64,000 nucleotides of DNA, from NCBI RefSeq assembly GCF_964204865.1, contig NC_135263.1, positions 17,467,426 to 17,531,425 on the forward strand. Direction: 5' to 3'. The notes beneath the pieces were generated by a model. The model was not told the DNA's origin. It searched no databases and was given only the letters and a program-made list of their open reading frames with translations. This DNA is from Styela clava. Taxonomy: Eukaryota > Chordata > Ascidiacea > Stolidobranchia > Styelidae. Both the position numbers and the translations under genes were made by a program. Position 1 is the first letter of the stretch, and every line of letters starts with the position of its first letter. Shown here piece after piece: positions 1 through 10,374 of the stretch.

Positions 1-1074
1 GCAGCCAAGTTCAGAATAACGTAACCCCAAACAAGTGGTAGAGAGGCTATAATAAATAATAAAACAAAGATAACGCATGCCAGCTCCTGATCCATTTCTT
101 CAAACGATGTCAGTAGCTTTGAGAGGTAGTCATCATAATAGGTCCAGAAGAGGTAAAACACAAGCAGAAATGGACACATACAGAGAACAGTGTTGAAAAA
201 CCATTGAGATCTGACCAAGTTACAAATGCAGTTGCCAGAACTATCAACATTGGAAGATACACCGGTGCATATACAACAGTTACATCCACAAGATGTGCAA
301 AATTTATTTGAGTTTGCTACATTGGAAACACATTTACTTGGCAAAATGAACTGGGCACATGGAAAAAATGGATAACATAAAGAACCTAGGATGCATGACA
401 GTATTGACCACTTTTCTTGGTATCCTTCATTCTGTTGTTTGTACAAATTTTCATTTGAATTCAAATTCTCATTTTCAGTATTGAAAACAGTATGATTGAC
501 CTCATTTCCTTCTTTCCATTGAGGTTCCAATGAATATTCTTTTTGTCGTATTCGCGGTTTCAATACACTAAGAACGGCTGTTCCAGCACCTTTAAGTTGG
601 TAAAGATACGATTCAGTTGCAGAAAATATTCGCTTCACACGATCAGTGGCAGCATGGTAATATCCCGCCATCTGCTTTTTAGAAGTATCACAAAGATAAG
701 GCACGAAGATTGTAAAATATCATAATTATATTCGATAAATGTTTTTTTATACTGTATGAGTGATGAATAAAAATACAAACAAAGGTATTGAGAATATGGC
801 ATTGAAAAGTCTCACATACGAAAATATAATAGTTTAGTACTGTAGTAGATCCCAGTATAATGACATTTTATAATTAGATAAATTGGCATGATGTATAGCG
901 GTAGCGGCGAATGATCAAGTATTAAGCGTTATCCAAGATTAATCGACTACAAAACTATTTGCAAAAAGTTTAAATACTGGTAACACATACAGACATACCG
1001 ATAACAGCATGAAGGTAACACTCACTCAGCATGGCAACAAAGTTTTCAAATTTAGATAAATACTTATAGAATCC
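1..1074 (-). CDS. Unidentified multi-pass membrane protein gene, 5' part only
   Basis: Minus-strand gene running off the left edge. Exon 671-1 stays open for about 223 codons from the ATG at 671-669. It reads through a charged segment and then three hydrophobic stretches that look like membrane spans; the last two are rich in F, L, V and W (around 190-120 and 60-10). Between spans one and two lies a Cys-rich stretch containing CTSCGCNCCICTG. An upstream exon at 1074-991 is preceded by TTGCAG, followed by GTATGT, and encodes YKYLSKFENFVAMLSECYL; with the donor at 990 it joins the next exon in phase 0 at the acceptor AAGCAG. Seen: open frame, hydrophobic spans and splice-like borders. Inferred: that the two exons belong together and that translation starts further upstream. 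I do not recognise the family. The 3' part lies outside the window, and the 5' side abuts the Harbinger element at 1589. Confidence 0.5.
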
Positions 1075-1588
1075 CTGCAATATGACCAGAAAAAGAAGTG
1101 AAGTCAAAATAATAATCCAGGTTACTCCTTTCAGAATAATTACGGTAAATGGGCAAATTTTATTATCTGTTTACTAATGCAGTAATGCTGTAATGTTATT
1201 TATTATCTGACAACAAACTAATAGTTTACCGGTAGATATTATAGGATTACATAAATTACACCGTACAGCGTATGCAGTTATGACTGTATCTGTATGATTA
1301 CATTTAAGTTATTCCTCCGTCAAAATATAAGTCTGTAAGTCAGCTACAGTACTGCCTGACTGCTGTAGCCTGCTAAAAACTTTTTTTCAATTACGTTACC
1401 AGTAGCAGTAACCAGGAACCGTATACAAGATACAGAGCTAAATTACCTACCGTACTTCTGCAACTGCCGATACCGTACCTGTGTTTTCTAGTGGACAGAC
1501 CGCTCTGCAGACTCTGTCAGTTGACAGCTCAAGTTTAGGTCCATTCTGTCACACTTTATAGTACACGCGTATACTATTAGATCACTCA
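1075..1588. other. Upstream region of the minus-strand membrane gene, nothing identified
   Basis: About 500 bases between the last recognisable exon and the Harbinger insertion. It contains several TACCGTAC-like stretches and no open frame of note. It presumably holds further 5' exons or the promoter of the minus-strand gene, but I could not place either. Confidence 0.3.
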
Positions 1589-1606
1589 GGGTGGAGATCA
1601 AAAAGG

Positions 1607-1760
1607 TAGTTTAACCTCGAATCGGAGTTTAACTTTGGATCGGTGGTTTAAATCCGGATCAAAAAGGTGGTTTAACTTTCTGTGACGTAAATCTCGACTT
1701 AAAATCGGCGATTTTTTAAACCTGGTCTGGAGGTGGTTTAACTGGGTTTTCTACGCGTGC
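1607..1760. repeat. Subterminal TTTAAC motif cluster of the Harbinger element
   Basis: Just inside the left terminal repeat the motif GTGGTTTAAC or close variants (GTAGTTTAAC, GAGTTTAACT, GTGGTTTAAA) recur five times. The right end (about 7680-7790) carries similar GTTAAAC/TTTAAC words in both orientations. Repeated subterminal words are typical binding sites for the Myb-like protein or transposase; that role is inferred. Confidence 0.55.
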
Positions 1761-2179
1761 ACTGACTGGGTATTTGTTAGATGGGCTAATGTAGCGCTGG
1801 TCAGAGAGGTCTGGGAGCGATATATAGGTGCAGTACCGTACCGGTACTGGCGACGTTGATTAGGTGCGGTCGTTGCGGGATGGGTGGTTCATGCACTGCA
1901 GGCAGCGGTAACTTCTGCGTACCGTACGGATATCAACAGCATATATTCTGGTTTCAAATAGGTTATCAATATATATATATTTATATGGGACATTCCAAGC
2001 AAAAGTTGAATTCCCTCAATTTTTTAAAAAGTTGTAAAGTATTGTATTGTAAAGTGGGTAATTGTTTGATATATTTTTTATCAAAAGACATTTGAATGTT
2101 AGTGGAATGCATTCATTTCACAGAAAAATTTAAAATTTCATCCAGGTTTTTGATGATTTACACAAAGTGATCTGAAATA

Positions 2180-2625
2180 TAGAAATTTTGGGTCTCCGGA
2201 AGTACTCGCCCTCAAGTACTTCTAGTGGGTGTAGCATAACGATTTTATTAGTATAATATTTGTAACGACGATTTGAGTACGTCATCCAAAAATTACATCA
2301 CTGAAACGTCACAATCACGTCGTAGAGCTTGCTGAGGTATAACTATAATCGTCCGAAATGGCATCTGTGCCGACTATAATGAACTCACTAAAGTCAGCGT
2401 TTACTCTCTTATCAGTATCGTTTCTACGAGAAATAGCTTGCTCGATTTCGGATGATTGTCTGCACGACCAGCCATACCTATACTTTGGTGAGCCGTATTA
2501 CGCCACTGCGACTTCACAGTAATGTAATTTTTGGATGAAATAGTCCGGTGGGGGTTAGGAATGACATATGCAAAAATTGTTGAGCCAGGCCAACTAGAAA
2601 TAGGTACTTGCGGTGACCCGAAATT
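2180..2625. mobile_element. MITE with long imperfect inverted ends
   Basis: The left end (from about 2182, AAATTTTGGGTCTCCGGAAG) is matched in reverse complement by the right end near 2590-2625 (reads back as AAATTTCGGGTCACCGCAAG). A second inverted pair lies inside: CATCCAAAAATTACATCACT at 2283-2302 against its complement at about 2518-2538. No protein is encoded. The end words resemble the GAAGTATGYGYACC MITEs found near 41160, 42981, 48748 and 52802. Exact borders and target duplication were not resolved. Confidence 0.6.
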
Positions 2626-2762
2626 TAATATATTCAACATGTTTTGTGATGAATCCTGAACTGAAGTGTTTTGATTGCCTGGTACAGTTATTTCATTTCA
2701 ATGGGATGCACTCACCACTGAATTTAAGTTTATAAAGCTCGGATGTCTGCAATGCTGTAGGT

Positions 2763-3079
2763 CACAGTGGTCGGCAACCACCGGGCCGCGGCCCATCGCC
2801 GGTCTGCAGAAAGGTGACACAAAAAACGTACGATGCCCTAATACAGTAATAGCATTGTTTCCTTTATGTGAGGTCAGGTTTTCAAAATTGACAACTACAA
2901 AAACGAAATATCGAAGTAGGCCTAGCGTAAGAAACACATTACATGAATAGTATCACCTTTGTTATTGAATGTATTGTAAAACTACATTTTCTAATGTATA
3001 TAATTTGTATAGAGGTGGTCCGCTAAAATTTTGGTCAAGCTTTACCAGTCCGTCACTGAAAAACGGTTGCCGACCACTG
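2763..3079. mobile_element. Non-autonomous hAT MITE (CAGTGGTCGGCAACC family)
   Basis: The left end CAGTGGTCGGCAACC (from 2765) and right end GGTTGCCGACCACTG (to 3079) are inverted copies. The flanks CTGTAGGT (2755-2762) and CTGTAGGA (3080-3087) agree at seven of eight bases, as expected for hAT insertion, with two extra bases at the left junction. The interior words CGGGCCGCGGCCCATCGCC and GTCTGCAGAAAGGTGACA are shared with the copy at 18815-19155. No coding capacity. Confidence 0.8.
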
Positions 3080-3219
3080 CTGTAGGACATGTCATCTCCT
3101 ATCTAACGATTTATTACCAAAATTCTAAGAGATGATAGAGAGTGCTGTCACTCAGTCACGTCCTATAAAGTCACATTCACATACATTGTGCCCCATTATT
3201 GGCATGGATATACAGTGTT

Positions 3220-3447
3220 ACATTAAGTTACTGCTAAGCGGTATGAATACGCTGCCACTGCATCTCTGATTTCTCTGCGTGGGTTCGCAGGTTCAATCCC
3301 ATGCAGGGATGATTATGTGAGAGAGGATTGCTGGACTCCTCGTCGCCGTTGGGTGGTTCACGTAACCGCTGGTCGGTTACAGCTTCCTCCACCATCAAGT
3401 CCATCCTTCCGAAAACAATCCCATACCCGACTTGGACCATCGCAGCA
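3220..3447 (+). mobile_element. tRNA-derived SINE, 3'-truncated copy
   Basis: Contains the tRNA-like head (GCTAAGCGGTATGAATACGC, then TGGGTTCGCAGGTTCAATCC as a degenerate B box) and the shared body (GGTGGTTCACGTAACCGCTG, then CATACCCGACTTGGACC). The family recurs at 11799-12140, 16146-16219 with 23156-23246, 31582-31689 with 36272-36510, and 38776-39110. This copy lacks the common tail ending in CGGGATAAATATG. Confidence 0.75.
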
Positions 3448-3736
3448 ATTTACATTATAACACAGTGAAACGTTAATATATGGTGGATTTGCTGTCCTGT
3501 AGAGTCACGCTATATTTTAATATATATTTTATATCCTCTAAGTAAGTCTTTTTTGTAAGTTTTGTGCAATTTTGTTTCAACCCCATAAAAAAACAACTGA
3601 TTGGAGATTAACACAAGACATGCAGCTGGAAAAGTAAAAATATATTGCATCTAACAACATGCATGCAAAATCACTTGGAATAGCCCATATAGTTATATCT
3701 TATACTCATATATTAAATACATTACAGTGTTATATA

Positions 3737-6140
3737 ATGGCAAGATCAGCAAATTTTGTATTAGCGGAAAAAAATGTTCTCGTACAGCTCATAAGTGAAC
3801 ATCCTGAGGTGGAGTGCAAAAAAACGGACAAGGTGTCAGTTGAACAAAAGAATTTGGCTTGGAAGCAAATCGAAGCCAAATTCAATGCAACTGGCACCTT
3901 GTGTCGCAGAACTGAGAAAAACTTGAAAGTTGCGTGGAAAAATATAAAAAATAAGGCCAAGCAGGACAATGCTCAGAGGAAACGTCATTTAAGGGGGACT
4001 GGAGGTGGTCCTGATCTGCCTTGCGATGAGTTAAGTGAGAAAGTGGAGGGTATGTTATCTGCATTTTTCACATATTTGTAGATCTGTTTCAAATATGATG
4101 TGTTGATTGATACAACATATATATCTTGTGACTATGAATGCATATCATCAAATGTACCTACTAATTTTCCTCAATTGTGTTTAACTATTTTCTCTATTCA
4201 GACTTGATTTGCTTTAATTATCAAATTGTTTTTCAGCTCTAATTCCAAGGCAGATCAATTGTCTCACGAACAACTTTGACGATGACTATCAAAGTCAAAG
4301 CTCATACTCACCACCTGAAGAAGAGACATGTATGTTATTAACAGTTTATATTTACTGCCAGTAATTGGTGGCATTAAAGTAATATGGCACCACAATATAT
4401 AACCGATTTTAGTTTCTTATGCCCCCTGAAATACTAGTTCTGCTTCTCTCTGTATTCATGAAATGCATTTTGTGTACGTATGGTTGCAAAATTTACTGCT
4501 GCTTGGATATTCGTAGTTTCCACATAAATTTAATAATGTCTGTTTATAATTTCATTAACCAGCCTTTTTCGATATCAATGAGCAGATATTTACCGGTAAT
4601 CATTTTGTAATATATATGCAACAAGGATATCTGCAGTGCCTAAAACGAATTCTTCATTTGTTGTGTCACTATCTACAACTTAACTGGTGAAATAGTGATA
4701 TTGTATAATTGAGATTCCCAATTTCTTTTCGCTTTCCAGACACACTTGTCCCAGTAGCGGAGGAGTTGTCATCTTCCTCAGCTGGTAAGTTCAATCATCA
4801 AAAAAATATTACTAAGATCCGCAATATAGGACTAAATTTGATAAGGCTCAATGAACTAGTGCAGGGATGGCCTGACTTTTTTAATGAATAGGTATATATA
4901 CAGGGTGTCTCAGGAGTAAGTGTACACTTTTAATTTTTATTTGCTTTTCAGGTATTCATCATAGATCGTTCATTTCTTCAGAAAATATAGTATGGATAGC
5001 TAGTAAAATTTAGGTATTGTTTGTATTTTCTTCAAACCACAGAATGAAATGGAGATTAACCCAAAGAAAAAGGTGCAATTTATGCAATTCATCGTAAGTT
5101 TATGGAAATTGGATATGTAGTTGATGCATAAGGATGAGGAAGACCAAGGATGGGATGCTCCTAGGAAAACACTCAGTGCTTTATGGATGCTTCTTGCCTA
5201 ACAGCAATTTGTACCTCATTTTTGGGTTAATCTCCTTGTCATTATGTGGGTTGATGAAAATGCAAACAATACCTTTCACTAGTAGTTATCCATACTATGT
5301 TTCCTGAAGAAATGAATGATCTATGATAAGCTGGAAAGCAAATTAAAATTGAAAGTGTATACTTTTTTTTGAGACGCCCTGTATATGTATTTGTTAAGGA
5401 GAAGGACTGTGGGTCATATAATCAATATCTGCTTGAGTGAGAAACTTGCTTTTTTGTAATTTAAGGCTTTATTCATGGCAGAGGCGACTTTCGATACTCA
5501 ATTTTGACGGTTGACTAATGATTTGAGGTCTAGTACCGAGAATTGTATTTCATTTTACTTTTGTTGTTTTTCAGGTCAAAAATCAACAGTTTTGCAAAAG
5601 ACATCTGAAGTTGCAAGTACAGGTATTCTAGTGATAATTGCCATTCAGATGCAACATATATCCCACTTGGGCAAGACTCTCTGTTTGTTCAGAACATATG
5701 GATAGTTTATTCACATGATTATGATGTTCCCGTCCCTGCGATGTATGTTTTAAAAATACTTTCATGATATAGTAGCTCAGCAGTAGCAACTTGACAACTT
5801 ACTCAGATAAACAGAACAGCAGTATTATTGAAAGTTTAAGCCGTATTCAATTCAAGAACTGTTTTTATTGCAAATATTGACAGAAGTAGCTTAAACGCAG
5901 GCAGGCAGGCATTCAATTTGAGAGCAATATTAGTTTAGTTATCATGTCATGATAGAAAATATCAGTAGCGGCATCATAACATTATTTCTAGATAGACAGT
6001 GTGGCAACACAATGGAAGACTTGAAAAGAAGGGTTTTAACAGAGAAATTGGAGGCAATGGTTGAGGAGAGGATAATGAGAAGGGAGGAGCATGTCATAAA
6101 AATGGAGTATTACCGAAAAAAAATAGCAATGTTGGAATGA
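3737..6140 (+). CDS. Harbinger Myb/SANT-like DNA-binding protein, five exons
   Basis: Exons 3737-4049, 4237-4329, 4740-4784, 5575-5622 and 5992-6140 join in phase 1 at all four junctions. Donors are GTATGT, GTATGT, GTAAGT and GTATTC; each acceptor is a clear pyrimidine-AG, except the last (TTTCTAG). The product is 215 aa. Residues about 5-95 form the Myb/SANT-like trihelix seen in MSANTD-type and Harbinger-encoded proteins: conserved aromatic spacing (NLAWKQIEAKFN, LKVAWKNIKNKAK) followed by a basic tail. The C terminus (EKLEAMVEERIMRREEHVIK) is a charged helix, probably a coiled coil. In studied Harbinger elements this protein binds subterminal sites and helps the transposase enter the nucleus and reach the ends; that role is transferred by family. 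The start is the ATG at 3737, upstream of the domain; a longer in-frame start at 3659 is possible. A poly(A) signal lies at 6378. Confidence 0.8.
4901..5381. mobile_element. Mariner-like MITE with about 135-bp inverted arms
   Basis: CAGGGTGTCTCAGGAGTAAG at the left is matched in reverse complement by the right end (reads back as CAGGGCGTCTCAAAAAAAAG). Similarity continues about 135 bases inward on both sides (for example GCTTTTCAGGTATTCATCAT against GCTTTCCAGCTTATCATAGA). TA dinucleotides flank both ends (4899-4900, 5382-5383), as for Tc1/mariner insertions. It lies in an intron of the Harbinger Myb-like gene. No transposase remains. Confidence 0.75.
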
Positions 6141-6377
6141 AGCAGTTTTTTTCATTGTTTTATTTGTTCTTGTTGCAAAATGGTGAATTAAAACATTTCT
6201 TTGATAATAGATTATTGTTAAAAAATATTTGGTGGGTATGTCAGTGCTGATATTATATTTTCTAATAGTTTCTTGTAAAGTCTTTCTAAGTTTTAGGAGT
6301 TGTATCCCACAATGAAATGTGTGTCTTGTCGCTATTATCCAAAACGGAGTGTGACCTTGTTGGAACATATTAGCAAT

Positions 6378-6383
6378 AATAAA
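6378..6383 (+). terminator. Poly(A) signal of the Myb-like gene
   Basis: AATAAA lies 238 bases after the stop at 6138-6140, in the gap between the two converging Harbinger genes. Confidence 0.5.
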
Positions 6384-6442
6384 ATCAATGTTAACAGTTT
6401 ACTAAGCAGGAATTGAAAATTGGTAAATAACTAGGAGAGTGG

Positions 6443-7486
6443 TCAAAAATATTGGTCAATAACGTTTGCGCGAGCTTGATGACCTGCTTGAGATGACTGT
6501 ACTTGGTGACTTTGGTGTGTGTCATCACGTGTGTCTACAAAAGCATCTTGTTCCAGGGATTGGTTTGTTTTGACAGCAAAATTATGCAGACAAGCAACTG
6601 CCACAATTATGGTTAGCGTGTTGTCCAGCCTCGTCCTCATTTTGTATTGAAGTACTCTAAAACGTTGTTTTAAAATACCAAAGCACTGCTCAATTCTAGC
6701 TCTGGTGTGGATGTGGGCCTTGTTGTATCTATTTTGTTTGCCACTTGCAGGGTTCAAAAGAGGGGTTAACAAATACGGTTTGCAAGGGTAACCATTATCG
6801 CCTAATAAATAACCATTAATCCCGTTTTCCTCTAGTTTATCATGTATGATGCTATTTGCAAAGATCCTGGAGTCGTGTGTGGATCCAGGCCATCTTACGA
6901 CGATGTTGGTAATGACTCTGTTGGAATCGCATATAGCCTGAACATTTATAGAGAAGTATCCTTTTCGATTTCGAAATATCTCCGCGTCTTCGCCCCCTGG
7001 TGACTGAATTGCCACATGCGTGCAGTCAATAGCTCCAATAACCGACGGAAACCCAGCCACATCAAAAAAATCTTGTTTTACTTTAGACAAATCTTGACTG
7101 AAAAAATCAATAAATGTAGGCTTCCGTTTAGCGAAGCAAGTCGCAACTCTGTGAATGGATCTGCGTGCGGTATGTCGACTCATTCCCATCAAATCACCAT
7201 CTGTCATTTGAAAATGGCCACAGGCGAAAAACCGTAAAGTAGTTAGGAGTTGAAGCATAGGTGGGAGGGCATGCTTGCGAACAGTTATTTCGACATCGTT
7301 CTTTATTATATCGAATAAAATCAGTACACTATCCTTCGAAAATCTGTACCTTTGTATGAACTCCTTCTCATTAAACAGCCCAAACGGATCTTGCAAGTCA
7401 CGCAAATACGTTCTCAAAATCATCCCCTGTCTCCCCAGGCCCAATTCCTCTTCATCTACTATTTCCACAATGTCTATAACATCCAT
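6443..7486 (-). CDS. HARBI1-type PIF/Harbinger transposase
   Basis: Single-exon 347-aa frame starting at the ATG at 7486, the length of animal HARBI1-like proteins (about 350 aa). DDE nuclease signatures are intact: GAIDCTHV with Asp154, GSTHDSRIF with Asp205, GDNGYP with Asp230 and RIEQCFGILKQRFRVL with Glu266. The N-terminal part contains the helix-turn-helix-like segment common to the family (LLTTLRFFACGHFQMTDGDL). It would cut and paste the element at its terminal repeats in the nucleus, assisted by the Myb-like protein encoded convergently at 3737-6140. No stop or frameshift is visible. Domesticated HARBI1 genes look similar, but the matching inverted ends around this copy mark it as part of a transposon. 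Confidence 0.93.
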   Translation of the reverse strand: MDVIDIVEIVDEEELGLGRQGMILRTYLRDLQDPFGLFNEKEFIQRYRFSKDSVLILFDIIKNDVEITVRKHALPPMLQLLTTLRFFACGHFQMTDGDLMGMSRHTARRSIHRVATCFAKRKPTFIDFFSQDLSKVKQDFFDVAGFPSVIGAIDCTHVAIQSPGGEDAEIFRNRKGYFSINVQAICDSNRVITNIVVRWPGSTHDSRIFANSIIHDKLEENGINGYLLGDNGYPCKPYLLTPLLNPASGKQNRYNKAHIHTRARIEQCFGILKQRFRVLQYKMRTRLDNTLTIIVAVACLHNFAVKTNQSLEQDAFVDTRDDTHQSHQVQSSQAGHQARANVIDQYF

Positions 7487-7808
7487 TTTAAATTATTTCT
7501 AATCACAAAAATTACACGGCTTACAGATTTCACTTCTTCAATCACAGAAACAGCACAACACGCTCTGCAGCTAAATATGGAGTAACTGTTTACAAACGTA
7601 TCACTATGGAAATACAGGGTCAAAGGGCAATACGCCACGACGTTTTGGTAAAATGCCTCGTGGCATGGAAATTAAACCAGGATTAGTTAAGTAAACAGTA
7701 AACTAGGTTTTTGATCTCAGATTAAGTTTTAAAGTTAAACTGAGTTCAACAAATCCGGTATCAGTCTTAATCCAGATTTAACTTAAATGAGGTTTTTGAT
7801 CTCCACCC

Positions 7809-7985
7809 TCAGACGCGAACGCACTGTTTTGAACTTGTTCACCTCGGCGTTTGTGAGAAGTGTCTCTAAATAGAATTAAAATACCAGGGTCGCAACGATT
7901 TTTTTGTTTACATCCGTGAAATTGGCTAAATGCAATATATCAAATGTGACATCACAACTAAAATTTTGTAAGCCGCTCAGAGACG
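7809..7985. other. Short spacer between Harbinger and hAT elements, nothing identified
   Basis: The sequence right of the Harbinger target repeat continues the DNA found left of 1589. No gene or repeat recognised. Confidence 0.4.
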
Positions 7986-9048
7986 CAGTGGTTCTCAACC
8001 TTTTATGGCTCGTGGCCCCCTTCCGGAGGCTTTTTACACTCGTGCCCCCCTGTTCATCATTCCAAAAATCAGACGTGTTGGATTGTACTATGTATTTGCG
8101 ACCTTTTATAGAATGCAAAAACACAACACAGGCAAGAAAGTCAAAGCTTTTTATTAAACAATCAATGGGAATCTTTCCAGCGTGGTATCAGTGGATTCAT
8201 CGAGTTGAAGGCTGGCTTGAAGCTTACTTTGCTTGATTTCGGAGCAAACTTGTTGGCATACAACGGCTGCCATGTCATCAATACGTCGACGGATTGTACT
8301 ATTGGAAAGAGGAACTTGCTGCATATTTCTTTTTTCTTTGGGACCTATCAGCAGTTCCACCATTTTCTCCGCACATGGCTTGATAAGATCCTCGGCAATA
8401 GTGTGCGGCTTTTTGCACTTTGCGACACGATATGCCACTTCATAGCTGCATTCAAGAGCAGGATTTTCCTCCGGCAGAAACCCGAAATTTGTCAATGTTG
8501 CTTCCTTGTCGAATCTGACTCGCTTGGCAGCCAATGCACCAATATCAACGTCTTTTACATGGGGATGATTTTTGTCACGGTGGTTTTGGAGTTTGGATGG
8601 ACGTAATGATTCATTGCTCATTACATACGAGCAATACATGCATTGAGCACATTCTCTGTCATCTCGATTTACTTTGGTAAAGCCAAAGCCAACGTAGCTG
8701 TCGTTCCATTTTCGTATTTTGGGCATTAGGAATTTACATATAGGCTTCTGCGTTTATAATACGATACCGACGGTTAACTCGCAGCCTATTGAAACTGCCC
8801 GTCCGCAGGTTATACGGCCTGCCAGCGAACTATTCCGATTAGTAAATTCCATTATGATCAAACAATCCGCGCACGAGAAAGTGAATACACCTTGTGACCG
8901 GAAATAACCTATTCTGGTAATGAAACTGAAGTGAGCGGGGAATATTTATTTACATGGAATGTATGCAAACGAAGTCGCTTTATAACCAATTATTAGCCTT
9001 GTGTCGTGGCCCCCTCAGGGGGGCACCGGCCCCGATTGAGAACCACTG
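7986..9048. mobile_element. Deleted hAT transposon (CAGTGGTTCTCAACC ends)
   Basis: The left end CAGTGGTTCTCAACC (7986) and right end ATTGAGAACCACTG (to 9048) form the classic hAT terminal inverted repeat, each followed by a GGCCCC-rich subterminal word (CGTGGCCCCCTTCC; CGTGGCCCCCTCAGG). The interior encodes the first part of a transposase on minus. The 8-bp flanks (CAGAGACG and GTATAGAG) do not match, so the target duplication has decayed or the borders shifted. Confidence 0.85.
8154..8726 (-). pseudogene. hAT transposase fragment, ZBED/SCAND3-like N terminus
   Basis: An open frame of 190 codons from the ATG at 8726. Residues about 25-60 form a BED-type zinc finger (CAQCMYCSYVMSNE, then LRPSKLQNHRDKNHP: two Cys then two His). 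The middle matches the conserved region of ZBED5/SCAND3-type hAT proteins (SYEVAYRVAKCKKPHTIAED, then STIRRRIDDMA) and ends just after LQLDESTD, which carries the first catalytic Asp. Autonomous relatives are about 600 aa, so two thirds including the dimerisation region is missing. The frame is cut by the downstream deletion, which makes this a non-autonomous relic. Confidence 0.85.
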
Positions 9049-9149
9049 GTATAGAGGGTCAGAGGTTTCACTCAAAGTGACTTTTTATAGTCACTTTGGT
9101 TTCACTCAGACACATTCTCCGACGTAGTTATATGCCTTAGCTTGTTGGA

Positions 9150-9239
9150 AACAAAAAGGGCCTAGATCAATGGTTCCTAAATTTGTTGAGTCGCGCCCCT
9201 CTTTGAAAATCTTGCAAACTTAGCGCCCGCTATTTTGCT
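9150..9239 (+). mobile_element. hAT end fragment
   Basis: CAATGGTTCCTAAATTTGTT followed by GAGTCGCGCCCC resembles the left end and GC-rich subterminal part of a hAT MITE. No matching right end was found. Confidence 0.35.
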
Positions 9240-9660
9240 TTGAAAAAGGGCCAAATTATATTTCTGATGGGCGGGGTCCTTTTTGTTTATATGCCATGTT
9301 GCAGCAGTGAAAGAGAAGATTTGTTCGTCTCTTTACTTTGTAAAATTCAGTCTATCATCGAAAACTCTTCTATATCCAATATTGTAATCATTGGAGATTT
9401 CCATGCTAGCAATTCAAAGATTTTTGGTCGTTTATTGGAAGATTTTTGCTTAGAAAATGGACACATTTTATCTGATATGGGACTTATGCAGCCTGGTTAC
9501 TACATACATAAGTGATGCCCTTGCAACAGCCAATTGGTTAGTTAGATTATTGCATTACAAGTGTGAAAATGCACAATCATATTGAATCTATAGATGTTAT
9601 CCAATGTTTCACACATTCCTCTCGTTTATGATTCGAAAAGTGTCTCGAGTTTTTAAAACC
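9240..9660 (+). pseudogene. LINE endonuclease fragment (L2/CR1-like)
   Basis: The frame 9240-9515 contains IVIIGDFHASNSK, the conserved GDFN-type core of the apurinic endonuclease domain of non-LTR retrotransposons, followed by FCLENGHILSD. The homology resumes in another frame after a shift near 9500 (YTYISDALATANWLDYCITS, then SVKMHNHIESIDVI). The domain is short, frameshifted and without its reverse transcriptase, so it is dead. Confidence 0.7.
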
Positions 9661-10374
9661 TAAGTTCTATAAAACTCCTTTGGGGCTATGCAATGTCGTA
9701 ATAGCAATTGTTGTTCTCACCGTGAAAGCACGGATAAATTTAACCATGATATATGTTTTGATAAAGATTTTGTGTTATCTTTTTTGAATTCTGATTTTGA
9801 CAACTGTTTTAGTGATTATTTGCTCACTGCCAATGCAGATGAAAGTATTATTTATTTTTTCTAAAATCATGTTGCTCCCCTGGTCCTGATAAGATAAGCA
9901 AGCAGCAATTGGTATATTCTCATTCAAATTTGTCAGTGCTTTTATGTTTGCACATTAACATCCGTATGAATCATGGTTATATACCTGCATCTTCTCTTTT
10001 CAAGCTCTATTCAGCCTATAATTAAGAACAAAAATGGTGACATTTGTGGTGAAAGTAACTATACAGGCTTATTGCACCGCTGTTTTATTCAAGATTTTCG
10101 ACCTTCAATACCTGATATCAACCGGGTCGGGGCCTTTATTAGATCCTTCAATTGTTGGGTACATTGGGATATTAAATGTGTCCCTTTCAATTACTTTCAA
10201 CATTTTGCTTTGCATATTTATGATGAACAAATTTAATTCATATTAGCTGTTATTTTGCCGATATTGCGTGATTTATCTGTGAATTTGATTCATATTAGCT
10301 GTTAGTTTTGCTGATATTGCGGTGTTTTAATGTGATATTTACTATATAAACTGTGCTCTATTCGTATTTCCCGA
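9661..10374 (+). other. Decayed LINE-like sequence with a short tandem duplication
   Basis: Short frames read like the endonuclease-to-RT linker of a LINE (CFDKDFVLSFLNSDFDNCF near 9750-9800), but with stops. At about 10230-10330 a unit beginning TTCATATTAGCTGTTA occurs twice (10236 and 10288), each followed by a TTTTGCYGATATTGCG word. Nothing else is identifiable. Confidence 0.35.

Larger units (their letters stand above)
1589..7808. mobile_element. Complete PIF/Harbinger DNA transposon
   Basis: The ends are exact inverted copies: GGGTGGAGATCAAAAA at 1589-1604 and its reverse complement at 7793-7808. They are flanked by a 3-bp direct repeat TCA (1586-1588 and 7809-7811). Three-base target duplications and a two-gene layout (Myb/SANT-like protein plus DDE transposase) are established features of the PIF/Harbinger superfamily, and both genes are present here, converging at 6140 and 6443. 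Both coding regions are uninterrupted. The element is long (6.2 kb) because it has collected other repeats: a MITE (about 2180-2625), a hAT MITE (2763-3079), a SINE fragment (about 3220-3447) and a mariner-like MITE (4901-5381). TCA departs from the TWA target usual for the superfamily. The intact genes suggest a young or recently active copy. Confidence 0.9.

Noticed and set aside
2698-2950. Overlapping 79- and 91-codon frames near 2675-2950
   Set aside because: They lie mostly within a hAT MITE and have no protein similarity.
6443-7486. Domesticated HARBI1 host gene
   Set aside because: Matching inverted ends and a 3-bp duplication enclose it with the Myb-like partner, so it belongs to a transposon.
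7978-9056. 8-bp target duplication for the hAT element at 7986-9048
   Set aside because: Flanks CAGAGACG and GTATAGAG do not match convincingly.
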